Shown here piece after piece: positions 37,501 through 48,690 of a stretch of 64,000 bases of DNA. Source of the stretch: Pipra filicauda (Eukaryota; Chordata; Aves; Passeriformes; Pipridae); contig NW_024105087.1 of the NCBI RefSeq assembly GCF_003945595.2, forward strand, positions 3,601,001 to 3,665,000, given 5' to 3'. The translations under genes and the position numbers were made by a program. The first letter of the stretch is position 1. Each line of letters opens with the position of its first letter. The notes under the pieces are model-generated. The model was not told where the DNA came from and searched no databases. It saw only the letters and a list, made by a program, of their open reading frames with translations.

Positions 37501-38284
37501 GAGCCCACAATAATAAATGTGCACTGATGCAAATGATATACTGCCATTCCAGGTGCAGTGTAGACTGTGTGTAGACTGAGATAGTTCAATTTGAACCATC
37601 AAAGATTGTTAAAGCTGTTCCCCATTTCCACCAGAACTGTGGGAATAACAGTTGAGCTCCTGAATATATAGTTTGTCCTCAAATTTATAATAATCTGTGA
37701 GAGTATTAAACTGATATCATAGCTGGGTTTAAAAGACCAAGAGAAGCCTGAAATGCCTGATAAGGGACTTCAATCTGCCTCAGAAGTTGCTGTCTAAAAA
37801 AGTATTTGGTTTTATAGCAAATAGTTTATCATCCTCTCTGTTTACATTGGGCAGAAGAGGTGTATTCCTTTGAAATGTTAATGTACAGACTTCAGGTTTT
37901 CAGTTGGCCACATTCCTTTAGTGTATAAATCAGTCCGATCACTATCTTGTGCTTTACGAAACATGTGCCCAGCCTCAGTTGTAGGTTATTACAGGATATT
38001 TGTGAGGGCCTGTGGAAGAAACTTTCAATAAGTCTGGCTGTGGTATTTTACTCAGTCTCCATAAAACTGTTACAAGAACATTGGTAACATAAAATATGTT
38101 TTGTAAGGAACATGATTTTCTATTGTTTTACTGACACTTTGTGTGTTTTATGAACCTGTCTTGGGGCTACTAGCCAGCCTTTGCAGCATAAGCTGGCTTT
38201 AGAAATATTTGTTTCTTCTGAAAACCTCAATCATAAAAATCAACTGTCTTTGTCTACCTTCTCTCCAGTTATTTGAGGTGTTGA

Positions 38285-38834
38285 TCACAGAATCAGAGAA
38301 TGGGTAAGGTTGGAAGGAACCACAGTGGGTCATCTGGTCCAGCCTCCCTGCTCAAGCAGGGTCATCCCAGAGCACATGGCACAGGATTGTGTCCAGACAG
38401 TTCTTGAATATCTCCAGTGAGGGAGACTCCACAGCCTCCCTGGGCAATCTGTTCCAGTACGTGGTCACCCACACAGTAAAGAAGTTCTTCCTCATATTCC
38501 AGTGGAACTTCCTGTGCATCAGTTTCTGCCCGTTGCCTCTTGTCTTATTGCTTGGTACCGCTAAGAAAAGCCTGGGTCCATCCTCTTGGCACCCTCCCTT
38601 CATATAGTAGTATATATTGATGAGGACCCCTCTCAGTTGTCTCTTCTCAAGGCTGAACAGGCCCAGCTCCCTCAGCCTTTCCTCCTACGAGATGCCCCAG
38701 TCTGTTCATCACCTTTGTAACCCTCCACTAGACCCGGTCCAAGAAATCTATGTCTCTCTTATCCCGAGGAGCACAGAACTGCACACAGTATTCCAGAAGC
38801 AACCTCACTAGGGCTGAGTAGAGTGGCAGGATTG
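38285..38834 (-). mobile_element. CR1 LINE fragment, antisense, least decayed in window
   Basis: The + strand starts with the typical antisense CR1 3' terminus (ATCACAGAATCAGAGAATGG at 38286-38305). The minus frame 38352-38603 retains the conserved ORF2 C-terminus, including [17 protein letters not shown]. The element is truncated at its 5' end near 38834, without the rest of the reverse transcriptase. A single 84-codon open stretch survives, suggesting a younger copy than the one at 14.3-15.1 kb, but it is dead. Confidence 0.88.
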
Positions 38835-39059
38835 CCTGCCTGGTGAACAAGTCGGGTCAAGACAGCTGATGAAAGCTTTTTGTGTAGGATGCTATTCTGT
38901 GGTATGCCGCTTGAGAAACGGTCTTCAGAAGTATTCCCCTCCTCTAAGGCCATGTGTGTTCCATTCTGTTTCATGCACACACCACGAGTACTTCGGATCA
39001 CTGAGCCTCAAACTGCGGCAAAATCCAGCTATAACCAAGTAATTAGAAATTATAGTGAG

Positions 39060-39155
39060 GCATATTATACATGTTATATACATGTATACATATTATATAT
39101 ATATAAATATACATATTATACATATTATACATGTATTCTAATACACATATACTAT
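39060..39155. repeat. AT-rich microsatellite (TATTATACA-like)
   Basis: Imperfect repeats of ACATATTATA and ATATAT units over about 95 bp, about 225 bp beyond the 5' end of the CR1 copy. It is low complexity and may form cruciform DNA. Confidence 0.85.
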
Positions 39156-42100
39156 TTATGTGTAACATTGTTATTTATTACTTTATAAGTCATCCTGCTC
39201 TGCCCACCTACTTTTCATGGTTGCTGATTACTGGGACTCACTGTAAAGGTCTATAGAACTTTTCTTCTGCCAGGAAGATGCTGCCAGCCAATTCGAGAGA
39301 AGACTTTTTTTAATTAGTATCAGAGTCTGTGGGGGCCAGCCCAGCTGCAGGTATCCCAGATAAGGCTTCTAAAGCAGTCTAAAGCATCATATTGTGGCCA
39401 TCCTGACTGCATGGGCCAACTCTTCCCTGAGAGGTGTAGTATGTTGTCAAGGTTTGGGATGGGAGAGAGAATCCTCTGGTGTTTTTCACTGACAAGACAT
39501 GATATACTTTGCACCCCACAAGACCAAAGGAGATAGGTGGCTCAGATTATTCACTCCTCCTGTTTTCTCGTTCCTGCCTCCTTTACATCAATTTTCTGAT
39601 GATTTTTTGACAGAGTGAGTAGTTTTCTGCCAGATTAGTGAGTTGAAATTCTTTAATTCTTGGCTCATCAAGCAGTCAAACAACAGAGCCAATCTAAGAG
39701 AGGGCACAGGACCACTTCTTCTCTCAGTCTTGAGCTTTTGATACCTCAGTATTCTCACTGCACTGTAAGGTGATGCCTATTCCTTTGGTGCTTAAAATCT
39801 CTGAGTCCCAGTGGAAGTGACACTCCTCAAACACTAATCCCGTTGCTACTAACTATAACCTCTTGTCTAGAACAGAAGAATAGGTAATCTTTCTTGGAGG
39901 CAATATGTCAAACATCCATCGTTCTAGGAGTTATCTTTTGAACTTGTTTTGGGGGGAGGTCAGAGTTGTTGTCACCATAAGGCCCTATCTTGTGGTCTGT
40001 CAGCCAGCCCTGAGAATCTTCATCAGGTCGTGACAGCTCTTCTCAGGAGAAACCGTGTACTTCTGTCCTCTTCCGTGGATACTTGCTGGTAAAAGATGGA
40101 TCTTTTTGGCAGCTAATGAAACCCACTTGACACATTTATTCTGGGCCTTGTGGTTGAAAGTAGAAGGCCACTGCCTCTGTTTCCCATCTACCATAAAATT
40201 CCTCTCCTTTGAGGGACAGGAAATAAAGACAGTTTTATGTTATCTGTGATAAGCATTTTCAGTAATCTGTCCTGATTCCCTTGTTCCTTGGAAGAGTCCA
40301 TCACACCTGAATTCTACCTTTGAAAGGAAACTGAGATGCTGTACATTCATTTTGATATTCTATGACTGTCTAGCAGTTGACAAACCTGAATGCACGATAC
40401 TTGTGCGCATTCAGTTGTTTGTGCACATAGGCAAAACATCTGGAAGAGTTCTAGTTACTGAAGGGTAATTAATGTTCTCTAATCTTGTCCATTTTGCAGT
40501 TGTCTTTCAAAAAAGCAGTACTAGAGAAATTGTTAGGTGAATATTATGGGGCTTTCTTGTACATGGATTTTTTTCAAAGTCATTTAAGTTAGGGATAAAA
40601 GCAGAGAATATATGCCCTGTCTTTAAAAACTGTGCCTTGCTTTTCTCCTCCCCTCCTTCCCTCCAGTTAGGAAAATTATTATCTTAGAAGATGTGGAGAT
40701 GAAATACAGAGTCCTACCTAGGGCTTCTTTCCCTATCTAATTGTGTGAGTATTTTCACACAACTTAAACACAGGGGAGAAGGACAGAACAGAAGAGCTGT
40801 GGCTCTTTGGCAGTTCCTTCTTGCAGCCGTGCTGCTCTCTCTAGGTCAGCCTGCAGCAGAGAAATTTGGTTCAAGCACCAGCAACACTGCTAAACCATTT
40901 TGTGAGGAGGTCAAGAGTTGAACAATCATCCCGTTGATAAGGGAGCGAGCCAGAAATTCCATTCAAAGAGGACAGTGACTTCCTGTGCTGCTTACCTATT
41001 ATAGGTCACAGAAATCATGAAGGGAAAATGGGGGACCAAGGGCACTCTAGCACATGACTGTTTATATAACTGTGACTTTGAAGTTTTATTTGCTGCTGTA
41101 GATATATTAAAAGGAGTTAAGGCAGGCCTTTGTGTCTTTATTAAAATCATGATTTTCTAGTAAGCATCCCTATGGGAAAATCAACGTAGCTGCTGCACTG
41201 GATATACACTCTAATCAAGTGTGGCTGTAAGTGCTTTTTAGAGGTGGAGGCTGTGGGGTGTTGGTGCACAGCGTGCCCAGCTTTTTGGAGGTAGTCCTAC
41301 TACACACGCATCTGCATGGTCTGTTGGATGTGGGAACCCACAAAAGTTGTTCAGCCCAAAGAAATTACATGCACCGTTTTTTATTTGAAATGCTTAAAGA
41401 TCAGTCTGAATACCAAAAGGGTAGTTTGTAGGCAGGCAGCTAGACTCAGCAATTTATATAGGATACCACAGAATAGACTTCCCAGATACAACTGTCATTT
41501 TTGGACCTGTGCCTTCTGGTTTCTATAGTACCTGATTGTGAAATCAGCAAGGGTTTATGTGCAGCTGACAGCCAGAGAAAATGTGAATTAGAAAGTGATG
41601 TGTTATTAGCAAGTGGTCTCTTGTAATTATTTTTTACCATTGCTAAAGTGATGCACTTACACAGTGTAGATAATTTATCTGAAGGTATCTATTGTATTCA
41701 GTCTTTAGCTCCTTCATTCTTTTCTCCTGTGTATTATCTGGTCTGCGCTAAATTCTGAGTGTGACACTTTTGTGGCTGATAGTCCTCATGAAAGGTGCTG
41801 TTTGCAGTTAGGACGTTGAGTTCCTCTCCTAATTTCATCCTGGAGCTTCTCTATTATGTCTTTTTCTTTCCTGGTTCCCCTGAAACTGTTCTGCCCAGGG
41901 TGACTAGCAACCAGTCTCTGGCAAATGTCAAGGCTTCTGTACCAGTGATACTTACTGGATTTGGCTGAAGTGAGGATCCTTCTGTATTCCAGTTCTAGAG
42001 GGTGTAAGTTGGCTGACTGTTGCAGAGGTAAGATGGAGACATTGTGAGCCTGTGTTAAACTTGAATGTACACCCATCATGTGTCAGAAAACTTGTTTTGT

Positions 42101-45100
42101 TTGGAGATGATGCTGATGGTAACAATCATGATGGAACCTGGGCTACAGCACCTGTAAAGAGAGGGTATTCTGATATGGACTGCCAGGAGAGTGAATTTTA
42201 GCCTGTGGCTTGATTCCCTAATCCTCATTTGAGAGTTCTGAGAAAGCAACCAGGAAGGAATAGAACATGACAACCCATCCTGGAGGCCAAATATGAACAT
42301 ACCAGTTTACTATTTGTCTCACCTCTATCTTGTCCGTGACTAGTTAAAACCTGTTACAGTTGTCCATGCCTTCTTGGTCACTGACTGTTCTTTCTCTTCA
42401 TTCATTCATTCCACTTTTCTTGCTGTCACTGATAAAAGTCACATGAGACTAAGTCCTAGGTTGCTCAAGTGTTGTCTCTGCCTTGGTTTTGATGCATTTG
42501 CCTATTTTCTTGGCCTTAAACTGATTGCTCAACCGAGTCGGTGTTTCCTGAGAACTCCTTTTGGATGGCTTACTGCTTCATTTAAGTTTAATGTGTTCTT
42601 TTAAATTCTTTAGGTATCTTTGCAGAGCTCCTCAGTTCCCTAGTGTAAACCTATCACTTAATCCAAGCTCTTTCAGTAGGCCTAGGTACAGTGTTTAGTA
42701 TAAAATAATACAGAGAATGATTTATGGTAAGTGTTAGAGATGGAATGATAGAGCTGTTGGGGCAGCAAATTAGGAAGATGACCTGTGGTCAAATAGACAG
42801 CAAATGCAATTGTAATTTTAAGTTTAGATTGACACAAACTTGAATGATGATATCTGAAATCCTTATGTAGATGAAGACAATTGATATCAATAAATATGAG
42901 TTTTGGCTCTCCTGTATCTTTAAATCCTGGTCCTGTAGACTCCCAGTTTTTCCTTGAAATGTAACTGTTGAAAAAAGGGCAATTTTGCTTAATTTATCTC
43001 ATCAGCAATTTTCCTGTGTGCATTTCTTTGAAATTATTCAACTTCTACCTACTTTTGTATTTGCTTTAATTTTCATTCTGTAATCCCATCATTTCAGTTT
43101 TCATATGTTTCATATCACTGTAGCATATGGATTTCTGTATTGAAGTTCTTTAATTTACTCATTACAGTGAATGATTAAAGTGGAATTTTGTTCCACTTAG
43201 CGTGAAAATTCAGTCTCTTTGGGGTGGGTTCCTTAGCCATAGCCTCTTCTCAGATAATTCCTGGTGGTCCAAATGGTGTTCTTTCCATCATGTTTTCACT
43301 ACCCGTGTCTGTTGCTCTGTGCCATGATTTGAAGGCTCTTCCCTTTTCTGTAGATCTAGCCTGCTACGTTCATATTTCTCCACTCCAAGACCTACAAAGT
43401 GGAGTTTGTGGATCATTTCACACTTGCCTCTTTCAGGAATGGCAGGTGTACATTACCTTGGGTAACAGTTAAAGTTTCCAGCATTTGAATTGGGTGGCTC
43501 AGTGTATAAATCAACAAACATGTTTGTCTTTTTCAGTTTTCAGATGTAAGTAGTTTGAGCAAGTTAATATTTACATTTCTATTGGCACCAGGGTCAGATT
43601 CTAATCAGCACTCTAAATAAAAGGGCACATGGTCACAAAGTGAAATAACACACTTTGGGATCAATAAGATTTGTCTGTCAGACTGATCTCTTGCAGAGGA
43701 AAATGAACTTCTCTGTATTTGATAACAAGCAGATGAGTTGGCAAGCAAGGGAAACTGGCACTTCTTCAAACAGTGCTTCTGCACACACTTGTGGCTTTGC
43801 CAGAGATGGATATTGGGCTACATCAGTGGCAGCAGTCACCCAACAGTACTTTGGTGCCTTTTGTCATTGCTGACAGGAGTGGAAAACACTTTTGTGAGGC
43901 TCCGGGGTGCTGTGTGATGTGATAGTCCCAAAACATGCAGACATCTGTAACTTCCATTAGCCTCTGCCAGTGGCAAAAGGTTTGGGAAGCAGTTCTCCTT
44001 CCAGAACTGCTGTGGAAATCAGGAAAAAGCAGCATTTGCAAGTCTTGACTCTTGTATCATGTTGAGAAGAGGCAAGCTGTTGAGCAGTTCCTTGGTAAAA
44101 GCTGGTGAGATTCCCAGCCAGGTCTTGTTCCAAAGGAAGTCAGTGAGAATTTGCCTCTAACTCTGAAGTACCTTTTCCTGCTTTACAACTTCCATGTTGT
44201 TTCTTACCCATGTTTAGCATTTCAAGCTGCAATAGAAATGAAATGCCAGTAGCTTAAAGTAATTCTGTAATAATGAACTGTAGTGTGTTTATGGTGGAGA
44301 GAAGAAATTTAAATGTGATATTACATTTCTATTCCTATCTTTCAAGGACTCTCACTGGAGCTCTATAGCTGTGTTGTGAGAAAAGGGAAAAACATGACAT
44401 TTGGGTCTTCTGCCACAGATGTGAAATACAGCTGATGTTTCTTGCCAGACATGTGGAGGTTGCCTCCTGTTTCAGACAAACCTGGTCTGGGTGACCCATG
44501 AACCCTCTGTGTTGAGGGAAAGTTTCATATAATTTGAATTCATAAGGAAGCTGGTGGATTGGGATGATTTCTCCTGGAGTTCTCAAGCTTGTTCAAACTC
44601 ACAGGCTCACAAGTCAATGTGAATTAAAATTCTACCCTGAAGGCCTTGAATGGCAACTTCGCTTAGAAATTAAATTGCCAGGCTTCAACATTACGCTTCT
44701 AAATCAATTCACTGCTGTTTGAAAGGAGAGTTGACTGAGCTCATGATAAGACCCTGATGCTGGCTTTTTCAGCATTAACCTTACAGCCTTAAAATACAGT
44801 GGGCTTGATACTGCAGCAACTGGGAATTACTAAGAAGTGGAAAATTAGAACTGTGTCAGCAGTTAGAGGTCTGGTTTCTGGGCACAGAAAGAAACTGCAC
44901 TGGTGAGGAAGAAAAGTATCCAGCTGGCTTTTGGGATAGTGATGCTGCAAAGGAAATTTGCCTTTTATTATAGAGACTGCATGGAGCCTTGAGAGGGCTT
45001 GAGTGGTTACAGGTAGATTAGCAACAGGAGAGGGAGCTCTCACTGCGTTCCCAAAGAGGAGGGAAATTCTGGGCTTGGGAGCAGGCCTTGATGAAGAGTC

Positions 45101-47555
45101 CTGCGCTCCTGCTGCTCCCTGTCAATACCATGTTGGCGGCTACTCTTTCATATAGGCAAGACCAGTGGAGAATGTGCTTGTCTGAAAAAAAAAGGCAACC
45201 CGTGTCCTGTTCCCACATCTCTCCAGCTGTTCTTCCCCCCTCCCTTTGTACCATTAACTTAAAATACCAGTGTCCTGTTCTTCAGCTACTGTGAGTGTTC
45301 TCTGAGATGTCAGCTTTAGAGAGGAGGAATAGTAATGTTCCACATATATTCTCACTATCTTTTGTAGTAGGAGCAAGAACTGGTGCAGGTGAGAATGAAG
45401 AATTCCTTTCCAGTGCAAGCAGAATGAGCAAAATTGAGATATTGGTAAAATAGTGTCATTTAACTGGTATTTTAAAGACTGGTTGCAACTAGGAAGCTTA
45501 TAAACACTAAGAAATTGAGGTACGTGGCAAGGAACAGAGAAGTTTGGGGGGTTAGTAAGCTGTAGATTTCTCTAAAACCAAAATCTACCTCCTCTTGTGT
45601 TCATTTACACTTAAATATCTCTCAAACTAATGTTTGAATGGCTTTCTGAGTGAAGGGGAATGCAATTCTCCCTATTCGTGGATGGGAAGTAGAGACACAG
45701 TGAGTAGGTTTTGCAGGGGAGAGGAGGGATTGTTTCAACACAGACATGCAATGTTAGTGGTAGGAAGCAGGCTTGCCCTGGTTCAGAAGTGGTGTCAGCT
45801 CTAGGTTGTGTCCCAGAGGATGTGCCCTGCACTTGGTGTATCAGTTCAGACAAAGTGCCAGCAAGATGCTTTTCTGGCTTCCAGTCCAGAACTTGTTTGC
45901 ATCTGGGATGAGTGAACAGATCTCTCATCTCAGTGCTCCCAGCTGTACAGATATGTTCAAGTTACTTTTTAATGTTCACAGGGTGAAGAGTGAATACATT
46001 CAGTTCTCCTTTGACCTACATAAGTGCTGGTTCAACTGGTTAGCATCTATCTTTATTGGAATGGACATGGTACTGGCCTTTATGCACATGTTATTGTAAA
46101 TCTTGCTGTGCCTATGATGCTAACTTTGACAATATCAAAAAAATTTAGGCAAGTGCTTGGGGTTTTACTTGGCTTTTGTTTGTTTGGAATAGGGAAGATG
46201 CTAATCCTCTTCTGCTTGAATTACTAATCAAAGGTAACCAAGTAGGTTGACTGTGGGCTCTTAAAATATTGCGTGAATTTTTCTCCAGAGGGTTTTGAGT
46301 AAAAGAAACTTTCTCTGAGAGACTGTTCTTTATATTCTCTATAACACCAAATAAATCTTTGCTTTCAGAGTGTATGTTGGTATCTCTATACTCATGATAC
46401 ATTTGGTTGGGGTTTTCCTCCTTAAATTCGTTGTATCAAAGCAATAACATAAATCTAAGTTTTTATTCATCAGCTTCTCTCCAAGTTTTGTAATTTGCTA
46501 GAATTAAATTGGGAATCTGGGAATAATATATGATCATAGATACAGTGCGTATCATGCAGGCTTATTTCCAGAATGTCAGTAGAGAGTTATACTAAATACT
46601 TTTGTTTTATATGATTGCAAAGATTCTTTTGTAGCTTGGGACATTGAGTCTAAAAGCAAGAAATGTGAGAGGTATCTGGCAAGAGAAGATAACACGAATT
46701 TAATTCTAGCATTGCTGCTGTTCTTTACTACGTTCTGATTGGTCAGGAAGATCTGCAAAAAGAGTCTTGGTCACGACTGTATGACTTTGAATACCTGTCA
46801 GGGAGAAGAGCAATCCAGGGTCACAGTGCTTTAAACACTGGCAGTTGGGTCTCAGGAGAGGCTGGATGTGTTGCAGTTACCGGAGTGGAGAAAATGTAAC
46901 TTAACTGCAGTGAGACCAATATTTTTTTTCTTTCTTTTCAGCTAAACTAAGTTCAGTTTAGGTTGGTCTTTAAAGATTTATTAGACAGTGGCAAACAAAT
47001 GACAAGCAGGTAGTGTTTGTATAAGACGACACTGTGTGTATGATACTCCTTTCCCAAATAGTTGGAAAGCTTCAGCCCTGCATTCATGTATTAGTCATTT
47101 CAGCTATTCAGGAATGAACTGTGGATTATCAGTACACATATTTTCTTTTAGATAGGGGTCACTGCAGGACTGGGCTGAGATTTGAGTAGCTGCACACCTG
47201 ATCTGCTTTTGAAGGTGCACCTGTGCTAGCTGTACAAATATACAAGCACTTGTGTATTTTTGGACCTGAGAAATCCCTGCTTTATACCAGAGAGTTCATA
47301 ATATTTGGCAGGATGTACGGACTATGCCAGTAAAGAATTATTTGTGATATGTGAATATATATTATGTTTATATGTATTGTTGCAGTTTTAGCTGTTTTAG
47401 TTATGCTGTCTGAAAGATGACAAGCTTGTCATGATTTTGGCTTCTAAGAAAGATTTATTCATTTTCAAAAAACATTTTATGTGGTCACTCAGTCCAGGCT
47501 GATTCCAAGCCCGGGCACTTTAGGGGGGTGTTCTGTGACTGTTCAGGAGGGTCAT

Positions 47556-47638
47556 GCAAAGGTCAAGCATGCTTCATTCTAAGAAACTGTTTTACAAGGC
47601 AGAGGTCAGGCATGCTTCGTGCTAGGAAACTATTTTAC
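47556..47638. repeat. Two-copy tandem duplication before exon 2
   Basis: Units 47556-47595 and 47599-47638 align over 40 nt with six differences and a 43-nt period. Both contain AGGTCA-like and GCATGCTTC cores and end in TTTTAC. The second copy ends 41 nt before exon 2, so it lies in the usual branch-point zone. Confidence 0.75.
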
Positions 47639-47679
47639 GCAGATTTGGGAATAATACTGTTGTTCGTGGTTCCACACAG

Positions 47680-48690
47680 ATGGTACCAGACAGGAAGAAG
47701 TGGAAGGGGAACTCAGTGAAGAAGAACGCTGGTTTGGAAATTCTTCAGAAACTCCTTCAGAAGCATCATATGGAGAAGTCCAGGAGAACTTTAAGTTGTC
47801 TCTCGAGGACAGAATCCAAGAGCAGTCCACTTCCCCGGATACCTCTTTGGGAAGTGCAACGCCGAGCAGCAACACAGCGGAGCTGGGATCCATTGAAAAT
47901 GAGGCACTAAGAGACACGTTACAGAGCAAAGAGCACCTTTCTCCTGATGTGTCATCTCTGTGTGAAGAAGAACCTCCTGGTCCAAATAAGCCACTGAGCA
48001 GTAACCTGAGGCGGCTCCTGGAGGCTGGCTCCCTCAAGCTGGATGCCGCTGTTACAGTCAATGGCAGAGTTGAGTCCCCCGTAAACCTCGGCTCGAACGT
48101 CTCCTTCTCTCCACCTGCTCATCACGCCCAGCAGCTGAGTGTTCTTGCCAGAAAGCTCGCTGAGAAACAGGAACAAAGTGACCAATACAATGCAAGCAGT
48201 CACTTTATATGGAATCAAGGTAAGTGGTTGCCAAACTCAACCACCACCTGTGGTTTGTCCCCTGATTCAGCTATCCTGAAACTGAAAGCCGCAGCCAATG
48301 CCGTTCTGCAGGACAAATCTTTTTCGAGGACTGAAGACCCTATAAGATTTGAATCCTTTTCCTCACCTTTCAGTTCTCAGTCAGCCAGCTCCACGTTAGC
48401 AGCTTTATCTAAGAAAGTGAGTGAAAGAAGCATGACTCCTGGGCAGGAGCACCCGCCTCCGGCAAGTTCTTTCCTTTCTCTGGCTTCCATGACCTCTTCA
48501 GCTGCCCTTCTCAAGGAGGTTGCTGCAAGGGCTGCAGGCACCCTCTTGGCTGAGAAGAAGAAGTCGCTGGTTCCTGAGGATCCCCTGCAGCTTTCGGAGA
48601 TGAAACAAGAGAAAGCAACTCCGCCACAGTCTTTGGAATTATTGTTACTACCAGTCCCTAAGGGAAGAGCATCCAAAACCGCTAGTACAG
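47680..48690 (+). CDS. ZNF827: ZNF827 coding exon 2 (N-terminal regulatory region)
   Basis: The 1011-nt exon completes codon 15 and encodes residues 16-351, ending with the first base of codon 352. Recognisable ZNF827 segments in order are GNSSETPSEASYGEVQEN (from about residue 34), the Ser/Thr-rich stretch around QSTSPDTSLGSATPSSN, LRRLLEAGSLKLDAA, QQLSVLARKLAEKQEQ, FIWNQGKWLPNSTTT (around 190-204), SSTLAALSKKVSERS and LLKEVAARAAG. The region is largely disordered and rich in Ser, Pro and acidic residues, with several Ala/Leu/Lys-rich likely helices; no zinc finger is present. It is the family's non-finger N-terminal region. The borders are CACACAG at 47673-47679 and ACAG then GTATGA at 48691. 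A perfect donor consensus (AAG then GTAAGT, break after 48219) lies inside the exon. Compared with the mammalian protein as I remember it, the long polyproline run before SLELLLLPVPKGR is reduced here to PP. Confidence 0.95.

Larger units (their letters stand above)
22041..47679 (+). other. ZNF827: ZNF827 intron 1 (25.6 kb)
   Basis: It begins GTAAGT and ends CCACACAG, with a fairly weak pyrimidine tract. The first 2.1 kb is CpG island; the rest is AT-rich. Contents listed separately are a CA repeat, two antisense CR1 fragments, an AT-rich microsatellite and a 43-bp-period tandem duplication just before exon 2. No further coding exon was recognised on either strand. The large separation of exon 1 from exon 2 would let any internal promoter produce transcripts lacking the NuRD motif. 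Confidence 0.85.

Noticed and set aside
39310..40250. Possible retroviral LTR-like stretch in intron 1
   Set aside because: Composition hinted at an LTR, but no terminal repeats, primer site or paired copy could be found by eye.
47630..48061. 143-codon minus-strand frame over exon 2
   Set aside because: Antisense shadow of the ZNF827 coding sequence; no independent signals.
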